Below, piece by piece: positions 25,240 through 34,266 of a stretch of DNA of 64,000 bases; within the stretch, counting starts at the first letter, position 1, and the number at the start of each line of letters is the position of its first letter. Location of the stretch: positions 13,467-77,466 of the forward strand of contig CAJTJV010000011.1 in assembly GCA_910576775.1 (NCBI GenBank). The letters are read 5' to 3'. Under the pieces are notes generated by a model. That model made no database searches, was not told the origin of the DNA, and saw nothing but the letters and a program-made list of their open reading frames with translations. The position numbers and the translations under genes were made by a program. The DNA comes from an uncultured Muribaculaceae bacterium (GTDB taxonomy: Bacteria; Bacteroidota; Bacteroidia; Bacteroidales; Muribaculaceae).

Positions 25240-26595
25240 ATGTTTGAAAAACTGACAGAAAAGATAGAAGCAGGCTTCAAAAAGCTTAAAGGCCAAGGCC
25301 GTATCACGGAAATAAACATCGCCGAGACGATGAAGGAAATCCGCAAGGCTCTTACAGACTCCGACGTAGATTATAAAGTCGCCCAGAATTTTGTAAATAC
25401 AGTGAAGCAGAAAGCTCTGGGTCAGAATGTGATCAACGCCCTAAAGCCAAAGGAGCTTATGGTGAAGATTGTTCACGATGAAATGACGCACCTGATGGGC
25501 GACCAGCCTGTACCTCTGAAAATCGAAGGCAAGCCCGCTCTGATTCTTCTGTCGGGCCTGCAAGGTTCCGGTAAGACTACTTTTGCCGGCAAGCTTGCAA
25601 AAAAACTTAAAACGGAGAAGAACATGCGCCCGTTGCTTGTCGCATGCGACGTTTACCGTCCTGCGGCTATCGACCAACTCAAGGCTCTTGCAGCTACTAT
25701 TGATGTCGATGTATATACTGAGGATGGTGTGAAGGAACCTGTCGGTATCGCAAAACGCGCTGTTGAATATGCCAAGGAGAACAAGTATGATCTCGTAATC
25801 GTCGATACAGCCGGTCGTCTTGCTGTAGACGAACAGATGATGGACGAGATTGAGGCTATCAAAAAAGCAATCAAGCCTGCCGAGATTCTCTTTGTTGTAG
25901 ATTCGATGACGGGTCAGGACGCGGTAAATACGGCCAGAACATTTAATGAACGCCTTGATTTCGGTGGAGTCATTCTTACAAAACTCGATGGTGATGCCCG
26001 AGGCGGTGCCGCCTTTGCGATCAGCAGTGTTGTCAACAAACCAATCAAGTTTATAGGTACGGGCGAGACTCTCGACGGTATCGATGTTTTTCATCCCGAG
26101 CGTATGGCAAAACGTATTCTCGGTATGGGTGATATAGTCACTCTTGTAGAGACAATCCAGAAGAATATTGATGAGAAAGAGGCCGAGGAAATAACCAAGA
26201 AGGCTCTCCGCAATCAGTTTACCTTCAATGATTTTCTCAAACAGATAAATCAGGTGAAGAAGATGGGCGATCTCAAGAGCATCGCTTCGATGATTCCCGG
26301 CCTTGGTAAGGCATTGAAGGATGTGGAGATAAGCAATGACGCATTCAAGGGCATAGAAGCAATCATACAGTCGATGACTCCTTATGAACGTGAGCATCCA
26401 CAGGTTATCAAGGGAACCCGCGTGCAGCGCATTGCCAATGGTTCCGGTACCAAGATTCAGGATGTGAACCGCCTGCTCAAACAGTTCGACCAGATCCGCA
26501 AGATGATGCACGATGTAAGCAAGAAAGGTAATAATCCCCGCGCGATGATGGCTCAGATGCAGCAGATGCGCCGCGCCAACAAGAATATGATATGA
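25240..26595 (+). CDS. ffh: Signal recognition particle GTPase Ffh
   Basis: A 451-aa SRP54 protein that binds signal sequences on ribosomes and delivers them to FtsY. Residues 1-90 form the helical N domain. The G domain has the P-loop GLQGSGKTT (about 106-114), 'DVYRPAA' (about 137), 'DTAGRL' (about 189) and 'TKLDGDARGG' (about 247-256). The methionine-rich M domain follows from about 300, with 'IIQSMTPYERE' and a C-terminus rich in Met ('ARAMMAQMQQMRRANKNMI' type). Its stop overlaps the folD start by 4 bp. Confidence 0.97.
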   Translation: MFEKLTEKIEAGFKKLKGQGRITEINIAETMKEIRKALTDSDVDYKVAQNFVNTVKQKALGQNVINALKPKELMVKIVHDEMTHLMGDQPVPLKIEGKPALILLSGLQGSGKTTFAGKLAKKLKTEKNMRPLLVACDVYRPAAIDQLKALAATIDVDVYTEDGVKEPVGIAKRAVEYAKENKYDLVIVDTAGRLAVDEQMMDEIEAIKKAIKPAEILFVVDSMTGQDAVNTARTFNERLDFGGVILTKLDGDARGGAAFAISSVVNKPIKFIGTGETLDGIDVFHPERMAKRILGMGDIVTLVETIQKNIDEKEAEEITKKALRNQFTFNDFLKQINQVKKMGDLKSIASMIPGLGKALKDVEISNDAFKGIEAIIQSMTPYEREHPQVIKGTRVQRIANGSGTKIQDVNRLLKQFDQIRKMMHDVSKKGNNPRAMMAQMQQMRRANKNMI

Positions 26596-27485
26596 CAATA
26601 ATCGACGGAAAACAGACTGCGGCCACTATCAAGGCTGAAATCGCCGCCGAAGTAGCTCTTCTTCGTGAAAAGGGTTTTCGCGCGCCACATCTCGCCGCCG
26701 TTCTCGTGGGGCACGACGGCGGTAGCGAGACATATGTCGCAAACAAGATAAAAGCCTGTGCGGAATGTGGATTCACATCCACGCTTGTCCGTCTGGAGAG
26801 TACCGACGAGAATCCTCTTGCGACCGAACGGCTGCTTGAAGAGGTTGACAAACTGAACTGTGACCCGGAGGTGGACGGATTTATCGTTCAGCTGCCGCTC
26901 CCCCGCCATATTGACGAACAGCTTGTGATAGAAGCTATCGACCCCGCCAAGGATGTGGACGGTTTCCATCCCGTAAATGTCGGCAAGCAGTCGGTTGGGC
27001 TTCCATGTTTCCATAGCGCTACACCGGCCGGTATTGTGGAACTTCTCAAGAGATATGGAATCAGTACCCGCGGAAAGAATGTTGTAATAGTCGGCCGCAG
27101 TAATATCGTTGGCAAGCCGCTCGCTTCCATGTTGATGCAGAAAGGCGAACAAGGAGATGCGACAGTAACCGTGTGCCATAGCGCGACCGACAATCTCGCA
27201 ACTGTCACGCGCCGTGCCGATATACTTGTAGCGGCTCTCGGGCGTCCAGGATTCATCACGGAGGATATGGTTGCCGACGGAGCAGTCGTAATCGATGTGG
27301 GTACTACCCGAGTACCTGATGCGAGCCGTAAATCCGGTTTCCGTCTTAGTGGAGACGTTGATTATGCAAACGTAGCGCCTAAATGCGCCGCTATCACTCC
27401 TGTCCCCGGAGGTGTAGGCCCTATGACTATAGTGTCGCTTATGAGCAACACTTTAGAAGCTTTCAAGCGTAACCACGGCCTATGA
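26592..27485 (+). CDS. folD: Bifunctional methylenetetrahydrofolate dehydrogenase/cyclohydrolase
   Basis: A 297-aa enzyme that interconverts 5,10-methylene-THF and 10-formyl-THF in one-carbon metabolism. Conserved blocks are 'VGHDGGSETYVANKIKAC' (about 37-54, with the catalytic Lys), 'QLPLPRHID' (about 98), 'DVDGFHPVNVG' (about 119), 'CFHSATPAGIVELL' (about 139), 'VVIVGRSNIVGKPLA' (about 162, the NADP fold) and 'PVPGGVGPMTIVSLM' (about 272). It is linked by 4-bp ATGA overlaps to both ffh and the CapA-like gene. Confidence 0.97.
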   Translation: MTIIDGKQTAATIKAEIAAEVALLREKGFRAPHLAAVLVGHDGGSETYVANKIKACAECGFTSTLVRLESTDENPLATERLLEEVDKLNCDPEVDGFIVQLPLPRHIDEQLVIEAIDPAKDVDGFHPVNVGKQSVGLPCFHSATPAGIVELLKRYGISTRGKNVVIVGRSNIVGKPLASMLMQKGEQGDATVTVCHSATDNLATVTRRADILVAALGRPGFITEDMVADGAVVIDVGTTRVPDASRKSGFRLSGDVDYANVAPKCAAITPVPGGVGPMTIVSLMSNTLEAFKRNHGL

Positions 27486-28552
27486 CCGGAGGGCTGATAC
27501 TGCCGCTTTTTGTATCGCTGCTGTCGTTGCTATTCGGTTACGACGAAGCGGAGCTCCTTTTTGCGGGCGATGCAATGCAGCACAAGGCGCAGCTTGACGC
27601 AGCACGAAGCAATAAAACTTACGACTATTCCCAATGTTTCGGCGACATAGCCGGTATCGTATCCGATGCCGATTATGCCGTCGTTAATCTTGAAACGCCG
27701 GTTGGCGACGGCCCGCATACGGGTTATCCCTGTTTCAATGCCCCTCCGGCTTTTGTAGATGCTCTCGCCGATGCCGGATTCGATATGTTTCTTACGGCCA
27801 ACAACCATACTCTCGACCGCGGACCCCGTGGTCTGCGAAGCACTATCGCAGAGCTTGATGCGAGGAATCTCGATCATATAGGCACTTACGGCAATGATTC
27901 CGCGCGTCTGGAGGCATTGCCTAAAATTAAGGAAATAAGCGGTTTTAAAATAGCATTTCTGAACTATACCTACGGAACCAATGGCATAAGTCCGCGCGAC
28001 GGTGTCAGGGTAGATTACATAGATCGCACTACCGTAAAATCCGATATTGATGCCGCCCGTGCGGCCGGAGCGGAGATGATTGCCGTATGTGTCCACTGGG
28101 GCGACGAGTACAGACTGTTGCCTAATAAACCGCAACGTCATTTCGCTGATTTCCTTGAAGCTCTCGGGGTTGATATGGTTATCGGCGCACATCCGCATGT
28201 AATCCAGCCTATGGAATTCCGCCCCAACCGTTATTATCCGGACAAGAATATTTTTCTTGTCTATTCTCTGGGCAATTTCTTCTCGAACATGAAGACTGCC
28301 GATACCCGCGGAGGTGCGATAGCGCGGGTGCGTCTGTTTCGTGGCGACGACCGTAAACCAGTTCTCAAAGGAGCGGAATACGGGCTGGTGTTTACAATTC
28401 CCGGTACATGTCCGGGCAACAATTTCCGTTTGCAGATGGTCGATAGTGTTTCCGACGGTGCTTGGGCGTTGCGGGCACGCGAGTTCGCACGCCGCGCCAG
28501 GGCGATTTTTGATAAATATAATATCTCGGTTCCGGAGCTAAGTGAACCTTAG
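27482..28552 (+). CDS. CapA/PgsA-like metallophosphoesterase-fold protein
   Basis: A 356-aa protein of the PGA_cap family (CapA-type, distantly related to calcineurin-like phosphoesterases). An N-terminal hydrophobic segment (1-20, GGLILPLFVSLLSLLFGY) may act as signal or anchor. Conserved blocks are 'LLFAGDAMQH' (about 22), 'VVNLETPVG' (about 63), 'FLTANNHTLDRG' (about 102, NNHxxD), 'VCVHWGDEY' (about 201) and 'VIGAHPHVIQPME' (about 233, GxHxH). CapA proteins were named for poly-gamma-glutamate capsule export, but no pgsBC/capBC partner is nearby, so that role should not be assumed; an envelope phosphoesterase role is equally plausible. Confidence 0.85.
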   Translation: MTGGLILPLFVSLLSLLFGYDEAELLFAGDAMQHKAQLDAARSNKTYDYSQCFGDIAGIVSDADYAVVNLETPVGDGPHTGYPCFNAPPAFVDALADAGFDMFLTANNHTLDRGPRGLRSTIAELDARNLDHIGTYGNDSARLEALPKIKEISGFKIAFLNYTYGTNGISPRDGVRVDYIDRTTVKSDIDAARAAGAEMIAVCVHWGDEYRLLPNKPQRHFADFLEALGVDMVIGAHPHVIQPMEFRPNRYYPDKNIFLVYSLGNFFSNMKTADTRGGAIARVRLFRGDDRKPVLKGAEYGLVFTIPGTCPGNNFRLQMVDSVSDGAWALRAREFARRARAIFDKYNISVPELSEP

Positions 28553-28554
28553 GC

Positions 28555-29262
28555 ATGGGAGTTTTCAGGTTCAAAGGTTTTGAAGTCGACGACTGCGGCT
28601 GCGGCATGAAGGTGTGTTCCGACAGCGTACTGCTTGCAGCCTGGTTCCTGGAGCCGTATCCCGACGCAGCTTATGTTCTCGATGTAGGAACCGGTTCCGG
28701 ACTTCTTGCTCTAATGGCTGGGAAGATTTGTCCTGAAGCCTTGATAACAGCGGTTGAGATAGATTCTGTCGCAGCTGACGCCGCACGGAAGAATTTCGCA
28801 GGCTCGCCCTGGGGCGACCGCCTGCAATGCGTAACGGCTGATATCAATGGTTTTGTATCTCCGCATATCCCGGATCTCATTATTTCCAATCCTCCGTATT
28901 TTATAAATGGTGAACATGCCTCTGATGCATCGCGCGCAGTCGCCCGTCATCAGACAACGCTTTCATACGCAACATTGCTTTCCTTGCCTCTTGCTCCCGG
29001 AGGACATCTCGGAATGGTGACACCTGCCGATGCTTATGACCATATAATCTTTGAGTCGGAAATGCGCCGTCGAAAACTTTGCCGCCTTTGTCGGGTACGG
29101 ACGTCGCCTGCCAAGAATGCTGTGCGTGTACTTTGGGATTTCACCGATACCGAATGCTGCTGCCGCGAAGAGATTCTTGATCTGCGCGATGCCGACGGAC
29201 GTTATTCCGATGTTTACCGAAGAATTGTGGAGCCTTATTATCTAAAACTTTCAGAAAGATGA
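28555..29262 (+). CDS. trmN6: tRNA1(Val) (adenine(37)-N6)-methyltransferase
   Basis: A 235-aa class I methyltransferase of the YfiC/TrmN6 type, which methylates A37 of tRNA-Val using S-adenosylmethionine. The family start 'FRFKGFEVDDCGCGMKVCSDSVLLAAW' type region covers residues 4-31. Motif I is 'VLDVGTGSGLLAL' (about 41-53), motif II is 'AVEIDSVAADAARKN' (about 65), and the catalytic NPPY motif is at 'ISNPPYF' (about 110). Length and order fit. It lies 2 bp after the CapA-like gene and overlaps the next gene by 4 bp. Confidence 0.9.
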   Translation: MGVFRFKGFEVDDCGCGMKVCSDSVLLAAWFLEPYPDAAYVLDVGTGSGLLALMAGKICPEALITAVEIDSVAADAARKNFAGSPWGDRLQCVTADINGFVSPHIPDLIISNPPYFINGEHASDASRAVARHQTTLSYATLLSLPLAPGGHLGMVTPADAYDHIIFESEMRRRKLCRLCRVRTSPAKNAVRVLWDFTDTECCCREEILDLRDADGRYSDVYRRIVEPYYLKLSER

Positions 29263-30137
29263 AGAAGAGTGACCTTGTACTTAACCCGGGACAACGCCTG
29301 CTTTTGCTGTTGTTCACCTTTATAATCTGCTTCATGCTCACTATGGCATGCAGTTATCTTATCGGACGTGTCTTTTCCGGCAATGTTCCGGCGGCTTTAC
29401 GACTTAGCGCTCTCGCTCAGGATGTGATTGCATTTATCTTTCCTGCGGTTATCACGGCAGTTATGGTTACTCGCCGTCCGGCAGAGTTGCTGTGTATCAT
29501 GCATAGTCCGCAATTGTTGATTCTTATTTTCGTAGCGGCTGTCACTGCTGTATCTATACCTCTACAGGAAAATATCATATATTGGAATTACAATATAAGT
29601 CTGCCTGAGTCGATGAAGGGATTCGAGAATTTCGCACGACAGATGGAGGATTCAGCCAATGAAAGTCTGAAGGTGCTTGTCGGCGACGGTTCGTGGTCTT
29701 CGCTTGTACTTAATATCTTGATAATAGGTGTGGCTGCGGCTTTTGCGGAAGAATTGTTGTTCCGCGGTTGCTTTCTGCGGCTTCTCACAACCGCCGGTGT
29801 CAACGGACATATTGCGGTTTGGACTGTGGCATTCTTTTTCAGTGCCATGCATATGCAGCTGTTCGGATTCGTTCCGCGCCTTCTTCTCGGTGCGTATTTC
29901 GGCTATCTCCTGCTGTGGACAAAAAATTTCTGGGTTCCGTTTGCAGCCCATCTGCTCAATAATGTGATGTATGTTGTGGTTGCGTGCCGTCAAGTCCGGA
30001 CAGGTGGGGCCGGAGCACTTGACGCGGAGCCGCATACATGGTCGTGGTGGCTTACCGCTATCAGTATCGTTGCTACGTCTGCCGCTCTTTACGGCATTTA
30101 TAAGGTTGGTAAAAGAAACGTCCCCGAAGGAGTGTGA
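29259..30137 (+). CDS. CPBP family intramembrane glutamic endopeptidase
   Basis: A 292-aa integral membrane protein with about eight helices belonging to the CPBP (CAAX prenyl protease/Abi, Rce1-like) family. The family motifs are 'FAEELLFRGCFLRLL' (EExxxR, about 165-179), 'FFFSAMHMQLFGFVPRLLLG' (FxxxH, about 192-211) and 'PFAAHLLNNVMY' (HxxxN, about 228-239), which form the active site inside the membrane. The substrate is unknown; bacterial members process membrane peptides or act in bacteriocin or phage resistance. It is the last gene of the panC operon, and its final codons overlap the terminator stem of the convergent esterase gene. Confidence 0.9.
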   Translation: MKKSDLVLNPGQRLLLLLFTFIICFMLTMACSYLIGRVFSGNVPAALRLSALAQDVIAFIFPAVITAVMVTRRPAELLCIMHSPQLLILIFVAAVTAVSIPLQENIIYWNYNISLPESMKGFENFARQMEDSANESLKVLVGDGSWSSLVLNILIIGVAAAFAEELLFRGCFLRLLTTAGVNGHIAVWTVAFFFSAMHMQLFGFVPRLLLGAYFGYLLLWTKNFWVPFAAHLLNNVMYVVVACRQVRTGGAGALDAEPHTWSWWLTAISIVATSAALYGIYKVGKRNVPEGV

Positions 30138-30154
30138 GTACCTCTTCGGAGACG
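30111..30154 (-). terminator. Terminator of the exported esterase gene
   Basis: A 12-bp stem with one mismatch (30119-30130 with 30143-30154). The A-run at 30111-30118 gives a T-rich tail only on the minus strand. The stem lies inside the last codons of the CPBP gene. Confidence 0.7.
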
Positions 30155-30173
30155 ATGCTGTTAGTCTCGGTTT

Positions 30174-31040
30174 TCAGTCTTTCTTCATCGTAGTTTCGAA
30201 GAATTTCCAGATAATCTCACTTGTGGGTAGGTCTTTGTTGTGCCAGGAGTGAGAACCTCCCTCAATTTCATAGACAATTACGTCCATACCGGATGGTGCG
30301 TTGCCGTAGATTGTGCGCGTCACCATGCGGGTGCTGTCGCGCATAGTCGGGAATGAGTCTGTTTCAATAGTTGTGCACCGGTTGTTGGCCGCTACGGCGG
30401 CTACCGCGAGCGGTACAGGAATATAAGCACCCCAACCGCCTTCGTTCAGGTGGTCGCCTTCCCACATTGATGTCTTATCAGCATTGCCGTGTATCTCGAG
30501 GAACGGTACGGGAACAGTCAGCCTACGTTCGTTGTACATCCATTCAAAGGTAAGACCGGCTACGGAAGCGTATGCCTTGAAAAGTTTGGGCCGCGTGTAA
30601 GCGAGTTGGTAACAGAGGTCGCCGCCATTCGACATGCCGGCCATGAAAACGTTTTCGCGGCTTAGATTGAAGCGCGGGCATACGGTGTCGAGCAGCGCCT
30701 CAAAGAAATCCTCTTCGTTGTGAGCCATGTTAGACTGCGGGGGATAGCCTACATACCAGCCATCCTTGCCGCGAGTGTCGGGTGCGCCGTCGGGATAGCA
30801 TACGGCAAAGCCGTTTGCGTCTGCGACAGTATTCAGATCCTTACGCCAGCGGGTTTTGGAGCCGTATCCATGGGTGTATACTACGAGTGGAGCATCCGGA
30901 CGGATATTGTCGGGAATATACATGGTATATGTACGTGTGGTATCGGCATAAGGCATGGTGAACTTTTCCGGTGTGGGTTCGGCGCTCAGACAGGACAGAC
31001 CGGCGATGCTGATAATAAAGACTGTAAAGATGTGTCTCAT
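30174..31040 (-). CDS. Exported alpha/beta-hydrolase esterase (feruloyl/PHB-depolymerase-like)
   Basis: A 288-aa exported serine hydrolase of the LpqC/polyhydroxybutyrate-depolymerase-like group, which also includes feruloyl and acetylxylan esterases. The signal peptide covers residues 1-20 (a 'GLSC' at 14-17 is a poor lipobox). The oxyanion region is 'THGYGSKTRW' (about 56), the nucleophile elbow is GMSNGG (Ser137), the acid is in 'HGNADKTS' (Asp188) and the base in 'GGSHSWHN' (His264). A periplasmic esterase acting on plant or host polysaccharide esters is most likely; a storage-polyester depolymerase is less likely because of export and the absence of other storage genes. It is a single-gene unit with its own promoter and terminator. 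Confidence 0.87.
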   Translation of the reverse strand: MRHIFTVFIISIAGLSCLSAEPTPEKFTMPYADTTRTYTMYIPDNIRPDAPLVVYTHGYGSKTRWRKDLNTVADANGFAVCYPDGAPDTRGKDGWYVGYPPQSNMAHNEEDFFEALLDTVCPRFNLSRENVFMAGMSNGGDLCYQLAYTRPKLFKAYASVAGLTFEWMYNERRLTVPVPFLEIHGNADKTSMWEGDHLNEGGWGAYIPVPLAVAAVAANNRCTTIETDSFPTMRDSTRMVTRTIYGNAPSGMDVIVYEIEGGSHSWHNKDLPTSEIIWKFFETTMKKD

Positions 31041-31059
31041 GACTCTGTATGTTTTGTCG

Positions 31060-31090
31060 CAAAGATAAGCATTACTCTTGTACTGTGCAA
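31060..31090 (-). promoter_or_regulatory. Promoter of the esterase gene
   Basis: On the minus strand TTG (31090-31088), 20-bp spacer and TATCTTTG (31067-31060). The leader is only about 10-15 nt. Confidence 0.65.
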
Positions 31091-31141
31091 CTTTGTGGAT
31101 TTTTATTGGGACATAACGTTCTACATTCCAAATATTTTGAT

Positions 31142-31149
31142 TAACTTTG
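31142..31149 (+). promoter_or_regulatory. -7 element of the YjbH-type operon
   Basis: TAACTTTG at 31142-31149; no well-spaced -33 element. The leader to 31316 would be about 160 nt. Confidence 0.5.
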
Positions 31150-31315
31150 CAGGTCTTAAACGTTCTGCGTGCGGGAACTAATTCATTATAAGATATTAAA
31201 CAACTGTATTGTCAATAATCCAGTTCATCATTCATGGAATAGAATATAAACCTTCAATAGGTATTGAACCTGGTTAGAGATTTTTTTGGTTCTTGAAATA
31301 TACGTAACTAAGGTA

Positions 31316-32215
31316 ATGAAGATATACATACTCTTGATAGTTGCTATGTTGTTCCCGCCGGCTCTTATGTCTCAGGATATAAGCAGGTCGGGCGAGGTCG
31401 ACATATTCATGGGTATTGATTTCAATTACCGTGATATATATTTCAACAAGCGTAATTTTGACGTTCTTATAAATCTCACTCCCGGAGTTCGCTGGAATAT
31501 AGGCCGACGTTGGGATGTGGCCGCCCAATTGTATGTTCCGGTAATCAATCAGTTCGGCAACAAATATAAGAATGTCAGGATAAGGGTGGCGTCGTTGTCC
31601 AAGCAATTGGCTATCGGCAGCCGTTGGAAAATGAAAATCAGCGGAGGTATATTTACTGCCGACAGTTATGGAATCGATATAAAGAATATGATTGTAATCA
31701 AGCCATGGCTGGCTGTTACCGCCCAGATAGGATTGACAGGCTATTTATCAATGGCTTCCGGCTGGAAAATGAGTACTATGAAAAAACTGACTTTCATGGC
31801 CGGTCCGGAATTCTATCTTGCACGTTGGAATACTCAGTTTTCATTGCGTGGCGGTCGCTATCTTTTTAATGATTACGGAGTAGAGTGCGAGGCATACAGG
31901 CATTTCAAGCATGTAAGTGTCGGTGTTTATGCGACGTACAGTACATTAGATGATAAGAATGCCGGTTTTAAGGTTATAGTCATGCTTCCCCCCTATAAGC
32001 GGGTTCATAGAAGAGTCAATTTCAGGCCGGCAAGCAATTTCCGTTTTACCTATAGATCTCAGGCAAGTTACGACGGTATTCGTAAATATGTAACGGATCC
32101 GGAAGAGAACGAGCGTAGCGGATGGTTTGACAGGGATTTGATTCCATGGGGTACGGATCTTATGGAGGCGGATTTCAAATATAAAGACAAAGTGAAAAAA
32201 GAGGAAGAGAAATGA
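31316..32215 (+). CDS. Exported beta-rich outer-membrane protein, first gene of YjbH-type operon
   Basis: A 299-aa protein of unknown function. The chosen ATG gives a clean signal peptide (1-19, cleavage after LMSQ); an upstream in-frame GTG would add ten residues. After the signal, alternating hydrophobic/aromatic strands ('VDIFMGIDFNYRDIYFN', 'VRWNIGRRWDVAAQLYVP') resemble an outer-membrane barrel of about ten strands, ending with a polar, charged tail (KDKVKKEEEK). No family was recognised. It overlaps the YjbH-like gene by 4 bp (ATGA at 32212-32215), so the two are translationally coupled and probably form one export apparatus. Confidence 0.72.
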   Translation: MKIYILLIVAMLFPPALMSQDISRSGEVDIFMGIDFNYRDIYFNKRNFDVLINLTPGVRWNIGRRWDVAAQLYVPVINQFGNKYKNVRIRVASLSKQLAIGSRWKMKISGGIFTADSYGIDIKNMIVIKPWLAVTAQIGLTGYLSMASGWKMSTMKKLTFMAGPEFYLARWNTQFSLRGGRYLFNDYGVECEAYRHFKHVSVGVYATYSTLDDKNAGFKVIVMLPPYKRVHRRVNFRPASNFRFTYRSQASYDGIRKYVTDPEENERSGWFDRDLIPWGTDLMEADFKYKDKVKKEEEK

Positions 32216-32982
32216 AAACCGGAGTTCTTTTTTGTATTTTGTCCTTTTTGACTCTTTGTGCTGTAGAATGTCCGGCGCAACTATATACCGGTATGTCGGG
32301 CCTTGTCAAAAACCCGTCGGCTGATATGAATGACGAGGGAGATGCCGTCATTGCCGGATATTTTCTGAACAAACATTTTACCCCTGGTGATGCTACGGGC
32401 AGTGGATTCAATTATGCCGGGGAAAAATATGATACATACAGTTTCTCTCTTGCACTGACTCCTTTCTGGTGGCTGGAGCTTGGTTATACATTCACATTGT
32501 TCAAAGTACTGGAGGATGGAGCTGAAAAGCCTTCGTATAGCAGAAAAGACCGGTATATGTCCATTAAACTGAATCCTCTCAGGGAGGGAAAGTATTATCC
32601 GGCTATAGCGGTCGGTGCAAATGATTTTCTTGATTCTTCCGTCAGAACTTCTCCGGGTACCAACGGGCGAGGTTCGGGCTTTTTTGCCAACTACTATATT
32701 GTGGCTACCAAGCATTTCATTCCCAAAGGCCAGGATATAGGTGTAAGTCTCGGTTACCGGTACGTTCCGGTTGTCTACGGTAAGAAATGGCAGGGAGTCA
32801 TAGCCGGTGCCACCTGGCGCCCAAAATGGGTTTCTAATCTGAGACTTATAGGAGAGTGGACGGCAAATGAATTTAATTTAGGAGTGGATTGTCTTCTTTG
32901 GAAGCACCTTTTTCTCCAGTTTGCAATGATAGGCTGCAAATATCCGACCGGAGGCATAGCCTATAAAGTCAACCTGTTTTAA
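32212..32982 (+). CDS. YjbH-like outer-membrane protein
   Basis: A 256-aa exported protein (signal peptide 1-23, cleavage after ECPAQ). The segment 'GMSGLVKNPSADM' followed by 'GYFLNKHFTP' and 'LTPFWWLELGYTFTLFK' (residues about 27-105) is characteristic of YjbH-domain proteins, outer-membrane components of E. coli YjbEFGH exopolysaccharide systems. It is much shorter than E. coli YjbH (about 700 aa) and seems to hold one barrel unit only. Later strands ('YKVNLF' C-terminus) fit an outer-membrane barrel. No polysaccharide biosynthesis cluster is present here, so the cargo is unknown. Confidence 0.75.
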   Translation: MKTGVLFCILSFLTLCAVECPAQLYTGMSGLVKNPSADMNDEGDAVIAGYFLNKHFTPGDATGSGFNYAGEKYDTYSFSLALTPFWWLELGYTFTLFKVLEDGAEKPSYSRKDRYMSIKLNPLREGKYYPAIAVGANDFLDSSVRTSPGTNGRGSGFFANYYIVATKHFIPKGQDIGVSLGYRYVPVVYGKKWQGVIAGATWRPKWVSNLRLIGEWTANEFNLGVDCLLWKHLFLQFAMIGCKYPTGGIAYKVNLF

Positions 32983-33045
32983 TGAAACCGATGGATTCAG
33001 ATGAAATATTAAAAAACGAAACAACCTTTAATAAATAATTGTATT

Positions 33046-34230
33046 ATGAACAAATTATTATTGCATGGAACGCTTTTGTTCCTTTCTTTAGCAGCGGTTT
33101 CCTGTCATACCTATGACGAACGCGAACCGGTTCTACCGCCTACAGTGGAAGTCGCTCCTAACACTCTTTCAGGTGTGATAACCGATATGGCCGGTAATCC
33201 TATTCAGGGTGTTACCGTAACGCTCGGCAATCTAACAGCGCAGACAGATGCCAATGGTATGTATCTGTTTGAATCTGTAGCTCAGGGCAGCTACGATGTG
33301 AAAGCTACGGCCAACGGTATGTTCGACGCAACAACTAAAGTCAATTTCACAGGTGCCAGCAGCCAGAATCTTCTTTGGAGCACCGCGCTTAACAAGAAGG
33401 TCGTTCAGAATCTTGTTGTTTCCCAGCCATCGGTTATTGCAAAAGGTGACATCGAATCGGAAAATATTCCGAACAACGAGGAAGGTTCCGTCAATATCGA
33501 GGTTGAGGTGCCCGCAAACACTGTCCCGGCGAACACTACTATTTATATAACTCCTATCTATACAGAGGAGTCTGCTGAAGTGTCGCGTGCAGCTGAGTCC
33601 ACAATGCTTATAGGTGCAACCTTGTCGTGCTCAGACCCGAATGTCACACTTAGCTCGCCTATAAATCTTACATTCTCACTCGACGGATCCGTGATAACTT
33701 CGGTTACTACCAAGGAATACGATGCAGCTTCTGACACATGGCATAATGTTGCCGCAGAAGTTGATGGAACAGGCAACCTTGTAATTAAGGCTACCAAGTT
33801 TACTTCTTATGGTATCTTCCTGCCTGTGTCGGTAACAAAAACTACGACAAGTGAACCGATTCTGTTCGCTACATCGCTTTTTGATAACCGCGAGGGTGTA
33901 TCCAATATGTATGTTGAGTCTGCTCCGTTCACATATAAGACAGGTATGCAGATCCGCAGCAATGCCAAGAACAAACTTGAAGGTCTTCTTATCGAGTATC
34001 TTGCCCGTGAATATGGCTTCAAGGTTACAGAGGTTCAGGGTGATTATCCCTTGAATGTAAATCTTGCCGTTGGCCAGGGTATTTCGCTTAACGGTGCCCA
34101 GGCTGCCGAAGCTATCAGAGTGGCTTCCGGAAATACATCTGTCGAAGGTACACGTTATGGTAATGTGACTGTAGCCGTAACAACGTTCAGCGTAGACCAT
34201 AACGGTGGCGCCGGAGGTGAGATGAACTAA
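33046..34230 (+). CDS. Lipoprotein with carboxypeptidase-regulatory-like domain
   Basis: A 394-aa lipoprotein (lipobox AAVSC, Cys20). Residues about 43-115 form a carboxypeptidase-regulatory-like domain ('LSGVITDMAGNPIQGVTVTLG', then 'TDANGMYLFESV'). The next part (about 130-270) has 'VEVPANTVPANTTIYITP' and resembles a ZU5/surface beta-sandwich. The C-terminal 120 residues have no recognised family. It lies 63 bp after the YjbH-like gene and before a terminator, so it is likely the last gene of that operon. It probably sits at the outer membrane next to the two barrel proteins; its exact role is unknown. Confidence 0.75.
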   Translation: MNKLLLHGTLLFLSLAAVSCHTYDEREPVLPPTVEVAPNTLSGVITDMAGNPIQGVTVTLGNLTAQTDANGMYLFESVAQGSYDVKATANGMFDATTKVNFTGASSQNLLWSTALNKKVVQNLVVSQPSVIAKGDIESENIPNNEEGSVNIEVEVPANTVPANTTIYITPIYTEESAEVSRAAESTMLIGATLSCSDPNVTLSSPINLTFSLDGSVITSVTTKEYDAASDTWHNVAAEVDGTGNLVIKATKFTSYGIFLPVSVTKTTTSEPILFATSLFDNREGVSNMYVESAPFTYKTGMQIRSNAKNKLEGLLIEYLAREYGFKVTEVQGDYPLNVNLAVGQGISLNGAQAAEAIRVASGNTSVEGTRYGNVTVAVTTFSVDHNGGAGGEMN

Positions 34231-34266
34231 GAAACGAAAGTCACTTTTAGACTTACTGTAAATATA

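Noticed and set aside
25441..26598. Antisense open frame (385 codons) opposite ffh
   Set aside because: It mirrors the conserved Ffh G and M domains and has no signal of its own.
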